A stretch of 64,000 nucleotides of DNA from DYRB01 sp963802205. GTDB taxonomy: Bacteria > Pseudomonadota > Gammaproteobacteria > Chromatiales > Chromatiaceae. The position numbers were made by a program, and so were the translations under genes. Below the pieces are notes generated by a model, which was not told the DNA's origin, made no database searches, and was given only the letters and a program-made list of their open reading frames with translations. Of the stretch, positions 7,921 through 16,690 are shown one piece after another (positions within the stretch are counted from its first letter, which is position 1; every line of letters starts with the position of its first letter). The stretch lies in contig CAWDHW010000015.1 of the NCBI GenBank assembly GCA_963802205.1, positions 1-64,000 on the forward strand, written 5' to 3'.

Positions 7921-8817
7921 ATGTCCCTTCCGAGTGAACGTGCCAAGAATATCGCCGAGGTCCTGATCGAGGCGCTGCCCTACATCCAGCGATTCCGCGG
8001 CAAGACGATGGTCATCAAGTACGGCGGCAACGCCATGGTAGACGACTCCCTGAAACAGGGTTTCGCCCGCGACGTGGTCTTGATGAAGCTGGTAGGCGTC
8101 AATCCGGTCATAGTCCACGGCGGCGGCCCCCAGATCGGCAAGCTGCTTGGCCGGCTGGGCAAGGACAGCGTCTTCGTCCAGGGGATGCGGGTGACCGACA
8201 GCGAGACCATGGACGTCGTCGAGATGGTCCTGGGGGGCCTGGTCAACAAGGAGATCGTCACCCTCATCAACCGCCACGGCGGGGCGGCCGTGGGGCTGAC
8301 CGGCAAGGACGGCGACCTGATCCGCGCCCGTCAGCTCGTGCTGCGCCGCGACGCCCCGGAGCTGGCGGCCTCGGAGATCATCGACCTCGGCCACGTCGGA
8401 GAGGTTCAAAGCATCGACATCGGCGTGGTAAACATGCTGGTGCAGGGCAACTTCATCCCGGTCATCGCCCCCATCGGCGTGGGCGACGACGGCCGTTCCT
8501 ACAACATCAATGCCGATCTGGTGGCCGGCAAGCTGGCCGAGGTCCTGCAAGCAGAGAAACTCCTGCTGTTGACCAATACCCCCGGGCTCCTGGACGATCA
8601 GGGCGTACTGATCCCGGAGCTGGACGTGGGACGGATTGCGGAACTGACCCGTCAGGGCATCATCCACGGCGGCATGTTGCCCAAGGTGCGCTGCGCGGTG
8701 GAAGCGGTCCAGGCCGGGGTGCGCACGGCGCATATCATCGACGGGCGGGTCGAGCACGCGGTCATGCTAGACCTGTTCACCGATGAAGGCGTAGGCACCC
8801 TGATCCGGCGACGTTAG
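7921..8817 (+). CDS. argB: Acetylglutamate kinase
   Basis: The product has 298 residues and is a member of the amino acid kinase family. It phosphorylates N-acetyl-L-glutamate in arginine synthesis. Nucleotide and substrate motifs include VIKYGGNAM, VIVHGGGPQIG, VGLTGKDGDL, NINADLVAGKLAEVL and GGMLPKVRCAVEAV. The ATG at 7921 follows a weak GGAG and gives the standard N-terminus. It is the third gene of the coaBC-dut-argB run, 109 bases after dut. Confidence 0.96.
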   Translation: MSLPSERAKNIAEVLIEALPYIQRFRGKTMVIKYGGNAMVDDSLKQGFARDVVLMKLVGVNPVIVHGGGPQIGKLLGRLGKDSVFVQGMRVTDSETMDVVEMVLGGLVNKEIVTLINRHGGAAVGLTGKDGDLIRARQLVLRRDAPELAASEIIDLGHVGEVQSIDIGVVNMLVQGNFIPVIAPIGVGDDGRSYNINADLVAGKLAEVLQAEKLLLLTNTPGLLDDQGVLIPELDVGRIAELTRQGIIHGGMLPKVRCAVEAVQAGVRTAHIIDGRVEHAVMLDLFTDEGVGTLIRRR

Positions 8818-8945
8818 CACCCCACGCCGACCCAATCGGGCAGGGGCAGCGGCCCATGACGGCATCGGCGCGTCCATCCGGCGTGCCTCCAATCGGAGTA
8901 GCCTTGCCGATACCGTCGCCCTGACGCGCCGGAATGCGCCAGGGC

Positions 8946-9587
8946 TCATACTCCGTAGCGGGCCCTATAGGCACTGACGGCCGCTAAATGTTCCACGAGC
9001 CTGGGGTCTTCGCCCAGATAGGCCCGCAGGTCGTCCAGGGCCACAATGCTCAGCACCGGGATGCCGTAGCGCTCGCGCACGGCATCCACGGCGGAGCGCT
9101 CGTCATTGCCCCGTTCACGGCGATCCAGGGCAATCACCACGCCGGCGGGTGTCGCCCCATGACCCCGAATGATATCGACAGATTCACCCACGGAGGTCCC
9201 GGCGGTGATCACATCGTCCAGGATGAGCACCCGCCCTCGTAGCGGGCTGCCGACGATTATCCCGCCCTCCCCGTGGTCCTTGGCCTCCTTGCGGTTGAAG
9301 GCATAGGGCAGATCGCGACCGTGGTGGTCGGCCAGCGCGATCCCGGCGGCCGCTGCCAGTGGAATCCCCTTGTAGGCCGGGCCGTAAAGCATATCGACGC
9401 CGATCCCGGACGCGACGATGGCCTCGGCATAGTAGCGCCCGAGCCGCGCCAGACTGGCCCCGGTGTTGAACAAGCCGGCGTTGAAGAAATACGGGCTGAT
9501 GCGGCCGGATTTCAGCTTGAACTCACCGAAGCGCAGCACGCCGGTGTCGAGGGCGAAACTCAGGAACTCACGTTGATAAGTCAGCAT
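8946..9587 (-). CDS. pyrE: Orotate phosphoribosyltransferase
   Basis: The product has 213 residues. The PRPP-binding motif VLILDDVITAGTSVGE and the N-terminal FGEFKLKSGRISPYFFN and YGPAYKGIPLAAA blocks identify PyrE. The enzyme joins orotate to PRPP to give OMP in pyrimidine synthesis. The start MLTYQREF at 9587 matches the family. It converges on argB across about 130 bases. Confidence 0.96.
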   Translation of the reverse strand: MLTYQREFLSFALDTGVLRFGEFKLKSGRISPYFFNAGLFNTGASLARLGRYYAEAIVASGIGVDMLYGPAYKGIPLAAAAGIALADHHGRDLPYAFNRKEAKDHGEGGIIVGSPLRGRVLILDDVITAGTSVGESVDIIRGHGATPAGVVIALDRRERGNDERSAVDAVRERYGIPVLSIVALDDLRAYLGEDPRLVEHLAAVSAYRARYGV

Positions 9588-9792
9588 GGGGGCATGGCAG
9601 GTTTGTTGCGTCGATGTTGGTATGATACCCGCACCGCAGGGATAAGGTCCCTTCCTCTGACCTGTTGTCCGCCGCAATGCACGAGCAGCGCCGACTGTCG
9701 ATCCGACCGCGCCCGCCAGCCACCACCCACCATGGCCCCCCGGAAGAGCAGGCGGGACGCCCGCGCTCCCGGGCCACCCGCGGAGACCCACC

Positions 9793-10479
9793 CTGGACCC
9801 CACAGGCCCGCTGATCACCGCCTTCCTCGTCGGCCTCCTGGGCGGTGTCCACTGCATCGGGATGTGCGGCGGCATCGTCGGCACCCTGACCATGGGTCTG
9901 CCGCGCACCGTGCGCGGGCACCTGGGCACCCAACTGCCTTATCAGTTGGCCTACAACGCCGGGCGGGTGACCGGCTACACCCTGGCCGGGGCCCTGATGG
10001 GCGGCCTCGGCACCCTGCTGCTCCAGGCGGTGCCGCTCCAACACGCCCAACGCGCCCTCTACGGCATCGCGGCCGTCTTCATGATTGCCCTGGGGCTCTA
10101 TCTCGGGGGCTGGTGGCGCGGTCTGGCGCTGCTGGAGCGCATCGGGACGCCACTTTGGCGGCGGCTGGAACCGCTGGGGCGCCGGCTGGTACCGGTACGC
10201 AGCCCATGGCACGCCCTGGGAGTTGGACTGGTGTGGGCCTGGATCCCCTGCGGCCTGGTCTACAGCGTCCTGATCTGGGCCGTGTCGGCGGGGAGTGCCG
10301 GGCGCGGGGCCCTGCTGATGCTGGCCTTCGGCCTCGGAACCCTGCCCAACCTGCTGGGGATCTCGCTGTTGGCAGGGGCCGCCGCACACCTCGGCGATCA
10401 GGTATGGGTGCGCCGGGGGGCGGCGCTCATGGTGCTGGGCTTCGGCGTCTACGCCATCTGGCAGGTCCTGGCGGCCTGA
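9793..10479 (+). CDS. TauE/SafE-like (DsbD-type) membrane transporter with probable CTG start
   Basis: The product has about 228 residues and six to seven membrane segments. The N-terminal helix carries LVGLLGGVHCIGMCGG with two cysteines, and the middle has WIPCGLVYSVL. These are hallmarks of the sulfite-exporter TauE/SafE-like proteins related to DsbD and CcdA, often involved in metal or redox handling. There is no ATG, GTG or TTG between the upstream stop (9643) and the ATG at 9862, yet the conserved N-terminus lies before 9862. CTG at 9793 (reading MDPTGPLIT...) has GGAG at 9782-9785, so CTG is the likely start. Confidence 0.8.
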   Translation: MDPTGPLITAFLVGLLGGVHCIGMCGGIVGTLTMGLPRTVRGHLGTQLPYQLAYNAGRVTGYTLAGALMGGLGTLLLQAVPLQHAQRALYGIAAVFMIALGLYLGGWWRGLALLERIGTPLWRRLEPLGRRLVPVRSPWHALGVGLVWAWIPCGLVYSVLIWAVSAGSAGRGALLMLAFGLGTLPNLLGISLLAGAAAHLGDQVWVRRGAALMVLGFGVYAIWQVLAA

Positions 10480-10508
10480 CCGCGTGGGCGGCGCGGCCGC
10501 CCGGTGGC

Positions 10509-10964
10509 TTACTTGGTGAAGAACTGCTGGCTGGTCTCGCCCTTGATCGCCTTTGCGGCCCCCTCTGGGGTCACCTCGATCATGAACGAGAGGGTCTCCT
10601 GATCCTGCACCGGGAACTCCCCCAGGTAATACACAGCATCCTGCTCCCTGACCTCACGCATGGGGACACGCTGCTTTTGACCCGTCAGGCTGGCCGCCTG
10701 GACCTCAACGTGGGCCGCGACCGGAGTACCTGTGGTCCCGGCCTTTGCCTTGATGACGCTCACGTTGAGCACACCGCGCGTCTTACTGCGCTGGATGCCG
10801 TAACGTTGGGCGATAGCCGGGCTCAGGGTATCGGCAGAAAAGGCATTGTGGTGTACCACGTAGCCGTCGGCCGAGGTACTGGTACCGGCGGCGACAGCGG
10901 GCAGGCTTACCGACAGGCCGGCGGCCAACAACCAAGGTGCCAATGCGCGAATACTCATATTCAT
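10509..10964 (-). CDS. DUF4426-family periplasmic protein
   Basis: The product has 151 residues with a signal peptide ending AVAA. The mature part contains YVVHHNAFSADTLSPAIAQRYGIQRSKTRG (given in part), a pattern of the DUF4426 family, followed by beta-strand-rich sequence (LNVSVIKAK, QETLSFMIEVTP). The role is unknown; the family is periplasmic in gammaproteobacteria. The start MNMSIRAL at 10964 follows GAGGAGATGA. It is convergent with the TauE/SafE-like gene 29 bases away. Confidence 0.75.
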   Translation of the reverse strand: MNMSIRALAPWLLAAGLSVSLPAVAAGTSTSADGYVVHHNAFSADTLSPAIAQRYGIQRSKTRGVLNVSVIKAKAGTTGTPVAAHVEVQAASLTGQKQRVPMREVREQDAVYYLGEFPVQDQETLSFMIEVTPEGAAKAIKGETSQQFFTK

Positions 10965-11210
10965 CTCCTCATCTCTCGTTTTGGTAGTAAACCTGGACCG
11001 CTTCGATGGCGGTTTGTGCTTCGTCATTGGCCACCAACCGGGCCTCCAGGTCATCGGTGGCGACTTGCCGATACTATTGTTTGGTAAGCGCTTTTAGGCG
11101 TTCCTGGGGATCCCGCTCGTGCACGTAGCGTTGCGGCTCGCAGGCCTTATCGAGGCCGCAAATGAACGTGCAACTTGTGCAGGATATATCCAAGCCGCGT
11201 CGCATAACAA

Positions 11211-11374
11211 CCTTGGGGAGGCGCTGATTACAGCGCTTCCCGTGCGGGGCAGGGATGCCCCGCCATTTTCGACGGCTGTAAGCCGTTGAAAATGGAGCGC
11301 CCCGGGAGTCGCGCCTCGCGGGGCGCGAGCTGATGAAAGCCAAGGATGGCTTTAATCAGCATCTCCTTGGGGAG
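11211..11374. mobile_element. MITE-like palindromic element with a 10-bp direct repeat
   Basis: CCTTGGGGAG occurs at 11211-11220 and again at 11365-11374. Between them lie terminal inverted repeats GCTGATTA (11223-11230) and TAATCAGC (11353-11360), and a strong inner hairpin, CCATTTTCGACGGCT (11263-11277) against AGCCGTTGAAAATGG (11281-11295), with one mismatch. The element has no coding capacity. The arrangement is that of a small non-autonomous transposon with a target duplication. Confidence 0.55.
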
Positions 11375-11398
11375 CAACGACATCCAGGCAGCCGTGCG

Positions 11399-11692
11399 TC
11401 ATTGCCTCAGAACTCCGTCGGGGAGGCAACGCGGCGCCGTCACCCGCACGCGCTTGGAGCGGTTCTTCCCCCCCGCGAGCAGGACGACCTGGGGCAGCGG
11501 AACGCAGCAGGCATCTGCGATAAAGCGCAGCAAGTGGCCATTGGCCCGGCCCTCCACCGGCGGGGCCGTGATGAGAACCTTGATCTGGTCGCCTAACGGC
11601 TCACCGAAGGCGTCGCGGCGGGCGCGCGGTTGCACCCTCAGGTTGAGCACCAGGTCCGACCCCTCCCAGCGATACCAGGACGCCTGACTCAG
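11399..11692 (-). CDS. yggU: YggU/DUF167 family protein, probable CTG start
   Basis: The conserved DUF167 core LNLRVQPRARRDAFGEPLG, ITAPPVEGRANGHLLRFIA and LLAGGKNRSKRVRV is present. The usual N-terminus (WYRWEGSDLVLNL) lies upstream of the first GTG at 11650, and no ATG, GTG or TTG precedes it in frame. A CTG at 11690-11692 overlaps the stop of yggT as CTGA and has GGGAG about 6 bases ahead, so it is the probable start (97 residues). The function is unknown. It is the last gene of the yggS-proC-yggT-yggU group. Confidence 0.85.
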   Translation of the reverse strand: MSQASWYRWEGSDLVLNLRVQPRARRDAFGEPLGDQIKVLITAPPVEGRANGHLLRFIADACCVPLPQVVLLAGGKNRSKRVRVTAPRCLPDGVLRQ

Positions 11693-12258
11693 AAGGGGCT
11701 CCCGGTGAGGGTGTTCAGCGGCGGCACCAGGAGCATCTCCAGCACAACCAGCCCGATCATAACGGCCATGGGGGACAGGTCCAGGCCTCCCACCGGAGGG
11801 ATCAGGCGCTGGGCCGGCCCCATCAACGGGTCAGTCAGGCGCTCAAGGAGGGCCACGGCCGGGTTGTAGGGGTCCGGATTGACCCAGTTCAGGATGACGC
11901 GGATCAGGACCGCAAACAGGAAGATGTTGATGAACAGGGTCACCATGGCCGGGATGGCCCAGAACAGGGCGCCCAAGGGATTGCCAAGCCCGGCGATGAG
12001 GGCGACAGCCGCCAACTCTACCGCCTTGACCAGCCAGGTCAGCACCAAGGCAGAGAGGTCCAACCCGGCATAACCGGGAACGAAGCGCCGCAGCGGGCGC
12101 AGGACCGGGGTCGTCACGCGCACGATGAACTGGGACATGGGGTTGTAGAAGTCGGCCCGAGCCCATTGCAGGAGAAAGCGCAGTGCGACGATGGCCCCAT
12201 AGAATCCAAGCAGGGCATGGATCAGGAAGACCAGGGGATTGGACAGATAACCGCTCAT
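11689..12258 (-). CDS. yggT: YggT family integral membrane protein
   Basis: The product has 189 residues with two copies of the YggT domain, each with paired transmembrane helices and the motif L(R)PLRRFVPGYAGLDLSAL or AQRLIPPVGGLDLSPM. YggT proteins are linked to osmotic or membrane physiology, but the mechanism is unclear. It overlaps proC by 4 bases and yggU by 4 bases. Confidence 0.92.
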   Translation of the reverse strand: MSGYLSNPLVFLIHALLGFYGAIVALRFLLQWARADFYNPMSQFIVRVTTPVLRPLRRFVPGYAGLDLSALVLTWLVKAVELAAVALIAGLGNPLGALFWAIPAMVTLFINIFLFAVLIRVILNWVNPDPYNPAVALLERLTDPLMGPAQRLIPPVGGLDLSPMAVMIGLVVLEMLLVPPLNTLTGSPF

Positions 12259-13085
12259 GGTTCCTCCGCCAGGATCGCTGAGATCTCCACGGAGCGCTGC
12301 CGGGCGGCCCCCACGGCGCGCTCCACCAGGGGGACAAAGCCACCCTCGTCCAGGACCGACAGGGCGCGTTCTGTGGTGCCGCCAGGAGAGGTGACCCGCT
12401 CGCGCAGCGTCTGGGGCGGGTCATCGCTCTCCATGGCCATGCGTGCCGCCCCGAGGGCCGTCTGGATGGTCAGCAGGCGGGCATCCTCGGGTTCGAGGCC
12501 AAGCTCGATCCCCGCACGCTCCATCGCCTCCATGAGCAGGAAGAAGTAGGCCGGGCCACTTCCGGAGACCGCTGTGGCCACGTCGACCAGGGCCTCGTCA
12601 GCCACCCAGCGGGCCAGGCCGCAGGCGCGCATGATGGTCTCGGCGCGGTTGCGCTGGTCGGGATCGACCTCATTGGAGGCGTGCATCGCGATGGCACCGG
12701 ACTGGATCATCGCCGGGGTGTTGGGCATGGTCCGCACCACCGCCGCCCGTTGGCCGAGCCAGCCCTGAATACTGGCCTCGGTGATGCCGGCCATGATGGA
12801 GATCAGCAGCGGCCCTTCAGGGCCGATGGCCGGGGCGATGTCGCGGCAGACGCGGTGGGCCATCTGCGGCTTGACGCAGAGCACGGCGGTGGCCGCCCCG
12901 CGCAGGGCGTCCAGGCTGTCGGCGAAGGTAGACACACCGAAGCGTTCCGCCAGTGCACCGCGCTTGGCCTCGTCAGGTTCGCTGACATTCAGGGTCTGGG
13001 GGTCGTAGCCATCCGCGATGAGGCCGCCGATCAGGCTGGAGGCCATATTGCCGCCGCCGATGAAAGCAATGGTCTGTGGGGTCAT
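12255..13085 (-). CDS. proC: Pyrroline-5-carboxylate reductase
   Basis: The product has 276 residues. It has a Rossmann N-terminus (IAFIGGGNMASSLIGGLIADG), VLCVKPQ, the RTMPNTPA block and the signature VATAVSGSGPAYFFLLMEAM, with TSPGGTTERAL near the C-terminus. It catalyses the last step of proline synthesis, NAD(P)H-dependent reduction of pyrroline-5-carboxylate. It starts 53 bases after yggS and overlaps yggT. Confidence 0.96.
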   Translation of the reverse strand: MTPQTIAFIGGGNMASSLIGGLIADGYDPQTLNVSEPDEAKRGALAERFGVSTFADSLDALRGAATAVLCVKPQMAHRVCRDIAPAIGPEGPLLISIMAGITEASIQGWLGQRAAVVRTMPNTPAMIQSGAIAMHASNEVDPDQRNRAETIMRACGLARWVADEALVDVATAVSGSGPAYFFLLMEAMERAGIELGLEPEDARLLTIQTALGAARMAMESDDPPQTLRERVTSPGGTTERALSVLDEGGFVPLVERAVGAARQRSVEISAILAEEP

Positions 13086-13137
13086 AGTTCAGGTGCCGGG
13101 GCGCGTGTCCAAAGGATGGGGGCCGGTAGGGAGGGGA

Positions 13138-13845
13138 TTATAGGGGGCGGGGGCCAAAGACCGCAGTCCCGATCCGCACCAGGGTCGCCCCCTCGGCGAC
13201 AGCGGCCTCCAGGTCGTCGGACATGCCCATGGACAGGACGTCCAGCGGGCAGGCGGGGTTGGCCAGCCGGTCACGCAGTTCGCGCAGTTCGCGCAACGGG
13301 CGGCGCTGTTCGACCTCGTCCGTAGTGACGGCGGGCAGCGTCATCAGACCGCGGATGCGAATACGCTCCATACCTTCGCACGCCGCCAGGAACCCCGCCA
13401 CCTGCCCCGGGGCAAGGCCCTCCTTGGTGGCCTCGCCGCTCAAGTTGACCTGGATGCAGACCTGCAAGGGCGGCAGGCGAGCGGGGCGCTGGTCGGCCAA
13501 ACGGCGGGCATGGCCCAGATCGCACAGGCTGTGGACCCAGGCGAAGTGTGCGGCGATGAGCCTGGTCTTGTTGCCCTGGATGCGCCCGATGAAGTGCCAT
13601 TCGCAGGGCAGGTCAGACAACTCGGCGATCTTGGCTATGGCCTCCTGGACATAGCTCTCCCCGTACGCCCTCTGGCCCGCGGCGCAGGCAACACGGATCG
13701 CCTCGGCCGGCTGGACCTTGCTCACCGCAACCAGGGAGACGCTGCCCTCGGGCCGACCGAAACGCCGCTCCGCGGCACGGATGCGCCCCTGTACCGCCGC
13801 CAGGCGGGCTGCGATCGCCCGGCGATCCACGGGCACAGCGGTCAC
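13138..13845 (-). CDS. yggS: YggS/PLPBP pyridoxal-phosphate homeostasis protein
   Basis: The product has 235 residues with the alanine-racemase-like fold III. The PLP lysine lies in LVAVSKVQP, followed by YGESYVQEA, EWHFIGRIQGNKTR, VNLSGEATKEGL, RGLMTLPA and LSMGMSDDLEAAV. The protein binds PLP and balances vitamin B6 pools and amino acid metabolism; it is not an enzyme. It overlaps rdgB by 4 bases. Confidence 0.95.
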   Translation of the reverse strand: MTAVPVDRRAIAARLAAVQGRIRAAERRFGRPEGSVSLVAVSKVQPAEAIRVACAAGQRAYGESYVQEAIAKIAELSDLPCEWHFIGRIQGNKTRLIAAHFAWVHSLCDLGHARRLADQRPARLPPLQVCIQVNLSGEATKEGLAPGQVAGFLAACEGMERIRIRGLMTLPAVTTDEVEQRRPLRELRELRDRLANPACPLDVLSMGMSDDLEAAVAEGATLVRIGTAVFGPRPL

Positions 13846-14468
13846 AGGCTGCCTGCATCGCGGCCTTCCAGATAGGCCAACAGGCGGCGCAGGGCCTGAC
13901 CGCGGTGGCTCAGGGCATTCTTGGTCTGGCTGTCGAGTTCCGCGGCGCTGCGCCCGTGGGTCGGAACGAGGAATACCGGGTCATAGCCGAAGCCGTTCGC
14001 CCCCGCCGGTCGGCGCAGAATCACGCCCTCCCAGGTCCCCTGGCAGATCACCGGGGTCGGGTCCTTGGCATGCCGGACATAGACCATCAGGCACTGGAAG
14101 CGGGCCCCGCGCCGCCCCTCCTCCACCCCCTCCATGGCCGCCAGGAGGCGGGCCAGGTTGTCCGCATCGCTCGCACCGGCGCCCGCGTAGCGTGCCGAGT
14201 AGATCCCCGGGGCCCCATCCAGTGCATCCACCTCAAGCCCCGAGTCATCGGCGATGGCCGGCAGGCCGCTATGGGCAGCGGCGTTGCGTGCCTTGAGGAT
14301 GGCGTTCTCGACGAAGCTTAAGCCCGTCTCCTCGGCCTCGGGCACGCCCAGCTCCCCCTGTGGGACAACCTGGACATGCGCCTGGGCCAGCAATTCGCTG
14401 AACTCGCGCACCTTGCCGGCGTTATTGCTCGCCAGGACGATACGCTCGCCGGTGTGTGGTCGATTCAT
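13842..14468 (-). CDS. rdgB: XTP/dITP diphosphatase (RdgB/HAM1)
   Basis: The product has 208 residues. Family motifs are VLASNNAGKVREF, LSFVENAILKARNAA, IADDSGLEVDALDGAPGIYS, ANGFGYDPVFLVP and ALSHRGQALRRL. The enzyme hydrolyses dITP and XTP to keep deaminated purines out of nucleic acids. It lies between rph and yggS, a standard gammaproteobacterial order. Confidence 0.96.
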   Translation of the reverse strand: MNRPHTGERIVLASNNAGKVREFSELLAQAHVQVVPQGELGVPEAEETGLSFVENAILKARNAAAHSGLPAIADDSGLEVDALDGAPGIYSARYAGAGASDADNLARLLAAMEGVEEGRRGARFQCLMVYVRHAKDPTPVICQGTWEGVILRRPAGANGFGYDPVFLVPTHGRSAAELDSQTKNALSHRGQALRRLLAYLEGRDAGSL

Positions 14469-14525
14469 GGCCTTATACCGCTTGAGTGATCTGTTTCGAT
14501 AGGCGCTCGCACCGCGGGGCCGGCG

Positions 14526-15245
14526 TCAACCGGCCACCAGGGCGCGGCGCTGCGCCGCCATCATGGCCGCAATCCCCCCTGAACCAAGATCGAGCATGGC
14601 GTCCAGTTCGGCGCGGGAGAACGGGGTCCCCTCGGCCGTCCCCTGGATCTCGATCAGCCCTCCGGCGGCATCCATGACCAGGTTCATGTCGGTCTGCGCA
14701 GTACAGTCCTCGGCATAGTCGAGATCGAGCACCGCCACCCCCTGGTAGACCCCGACCGAGACCGCCGCGACCTGGGTGCGGATCGGGTCAGCGGTGAGGG
14801 TCCCCGCGGCCAGCAATCCCTGCACCGCGTCGCGCAGGGCGACCCATGCCCCGGTGATGGAGGCGGTACGAGTCCCGCCGTCTGCCTGCAACACATCGCA
14901 GTCCAGGGTGATGGTACGCTCACCCAGGGCCTGCAAGTCGGCGCAGGCGCGCAGCGAACGACCGATCAGGCGCTGAATCTCCAGGGTACGCCCGCCCTGC
15001 TTGCCACGGGCCGCCTCGCGGTCGCTGCGGGTATGGGTGGAGCGCGGGAGCATTCCGTACTCCGCGGTGATCCAGCCGCGCCCCTGCCCCCTGAGGAAAC
15101 CCGGGACCCGCTCCTCGACGCTGGCGGTACACAAGACCCGGGTATCCCCCAGCTCCACCAGGACTGAGCCCTCCGCGTGGCGGGTATAACCGCGGGTCAG
15201 GCGCAGTTCGCGCAACTGGTCGGGTCGGCGTAGGGAAGGTCGCAT
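14526..15245 (-). CDS. rph: Ribonuclease PH
   Basis: The product has 239 residues. Motifs are MRPSLRRPDQLR, EGSVLVELGDTRVLCTASVE, GWITAEYGMLPRSTHTR, GRTLEIQRLIGRSLR, ITLDCDVLQADGGTRTASI and DLDYAEDCTAQTDMNLV. It is a phosphate-dependent 3'-5' exoribonuclease that trims tRNA 3' ends. The ATG at 15245 is the family start; longer in-frame extensions lack similarity. It is divergent from yicC. Confidence 0.96.
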   Translation of the reverse strand: MRPSLRRPDQLRELRLTRGYTRHAEGSVLVELGDTRVLCTASVEERVPGFLRGQGRGWITAEYGMLPRSTHTRSDREAARGKQGGRTLEIQRLIGRSLRACADLQALGERTITLDCDVLQADGGTRTASITGAWVALRDAVQGLLAAGTLTADPIRTQVAAVSVGVYQGVAVLDLDYAEDCTAQTDMNLVMDAAGGLIEIQGTAEGTPFSRAELDAMLDLGSGGIAAMMAAQRRALVAG

Positions 15246-15541
15246 GGCAGGTCCGGGTCCTGGGGAGGGGGCGCCATCTTCGATGGGTCCCGCCATGGCG
15301 TCAACCCGCCCGGGGAATCTCACACCATCCACCCGTGTATCCGCCGGCAGGGCGTCGCGGTTGGGGATGACGCAGGTGCCCGCAGACCGGATGCCCGGGT
15401 GGAAAGGGGCTCGGGCTTTGTGCTACTAAGGGCACCGCGCATGACGCCGTGTCCGGCCACCCGACACCGACGGCCACGCCGAATGTCTCCGCCGCGGCCC
15501 CGACCATCCCCGAAACATCCAATCCCGGACCCAATCCAAAT
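15246..15541. other. Divergent intergenic region between rph and yicC
   Basis: A spacer of about 296 bases that must contain the promoters of both genes. I see no promoter that I would defend and no hairpin terminator. Confidence 0.4.
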
Positions 15542-16408
15542 ATGATCAAGAGTATGACGGCGTTCGCCCGCGAGTCTGCGACGGGTGTGGCTGGCGAGTT
15601 TACCTGGGAACTGCGGGCGGTAAACCACCGATTCCTGGAACCGCACATTCGCCTGCCCGATGACCTCCGCGGGCTCGAATCCGCCGTGCGCGAACGCCTC
15701 GCGGCGCGCCTGTCCCGCGGCAAGATCGACTGCAACCTGCGCTATGTGGCCCGTCCCGAGGCCGGTGCCGGGCTGCGGGTCAACCGCCGCCTGGTGGGTC
15801 AACTGCTGGCGGCCGCCGAAGAGGTGGCGGCCCTGGTCGGGTCGTCCGTGGAGCCCTCCGCCCTGGACCTGCTGCGCTGGCCCGGGGTCCTGGAGGAGCC
15901 CCAACGCGACCTCGACACCGTGAGCCAGGAGGCCATAGCCCTGCTGGAGCGCGCCCTGGACACCCTGGAGGCAACCCGCGAGCGCGAGGGCGGGCGCCTC
16001 GCCGCGCTCATCGTCGAGCGCTGCGACCGGCTCCAGACCAGCGTGGCCCAGGTTCGCGCCCTGATGCCCCAGATCCTCGACGCGGTGCGTCGGCGCCTGC
16101 GCGACCGACTGGCGGAATTGAGCGGCGAGCTCGACAGCAATCGCCTGGAGCAGGAACTGGCCCTGCTCGCCCAGCGCCTTGACGTGGACGAGGAAATGGA
16201 CCGCCTGGAGGCACACATCGCCGAGGTCCGTTCTGTGGTCTCCGGTCACCAGCCGGTGGGCCGGCGCCTCGACTTTCTCATGCAGGAACTCAACCGCGAG
16301 GCCAATACCCTGACCTCCAAGTCCGCGGACCTGGCCGTCACCCGCGCGGGCGTGGACATGAAGGTCCTGATCGAGCAGATGCGCGAGCAGATCCAGAACT
16401 TGGAATGA
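15542..16408 (+). CDS. yicC: YicC-family endoribonuclease
   Basis: The product has 288 residues. The N-terminus MIKSMTAFARES and ELRAVNHRFLEPHIRLPDDL, and the C-terminal DUF1732 block GRRLDFLMQELNREANTLTSKS, with the final VDMKVLIEQMREQIQNLE, define YicC. The E. coli homologue is an RNase acting on the small RNA RyhB. The ATG at 15542 was chosen, since upstream residues are low complexity. Normally gmk and rpoZ follow; here a restriction-modification island lies downstream instead. Confidence 0.94.
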   Translation: MIKSMTAFARESATGVAGEFTWELRAVNHRFLEPHIRLPDDLRGLESAVRERLAARLSRGKIDCNLRYVARPEAGAGLRVNRRLVGQLLAAAEEVAALVGSSVEPSALDLLRWPGVLEEPQRDLDTVSQEAIALLERALDTLEATREREGGRLAALIVERCDRLQTSVAQVRALMPQILDAVRRRLRDRLAELSGELDSNRLEQELALLAQRLDVDEEMDRLEAHIAEVRSVVSGHQPVGRRLDFLMQELNREANTLTSKSADLAVTRAGVDMKVLIEQMREQIQNLE

Positions 16409-16690
16409 ATTTAGAGTGGACCCCTTGCCGGCCCTGAAAGGCCGGAGCGCCGACCCGGCGGGTTGCCTGTCGGTCGCCTTCGGTACGCCGCTGTTCAACC
16501 ACAACCGACTGCGCGCAACCCTCTGTGAACGCTGGAGTCAGGCGCGCGAGGCGACACAAATGAGTCGAATGCGCGCGCTGCACAACGACTGGGGGTTCCC
16601 GGTGCGAGGCGAAGCCGCACCAGGGCGAAATTTGGTCCGCGGCTCTGCCGGCCGTTGCCGCACCACAGAACCGACCGTTAGGAGACTCCC
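16409..16690. other. Non-coding junction between yicC and the restriction island
   Basis: No gene is recognisable. The sequence just after yicC (GAGTGGACCCC, then a GCCGGCCCTGAAAGGCCGG hairpin at about 16428-16446) resembles the ends of IS3-type elements such as the remnant at 56.3 kb, so this may be a scar. AGGAG at about 16680 is the ribosome site of the next gene. Confidence 0.35.

Noticed and set aside
11074..11343. Open frame of 89 codons across the MITE-like element
   Set aside because: Most of it lies inside the palindromic repeat, with no family similarity.
12803..12988. Minus-strand open frame inside proC in another frame
   Set aside because: It is a shadow of proC without independent start or similarity.
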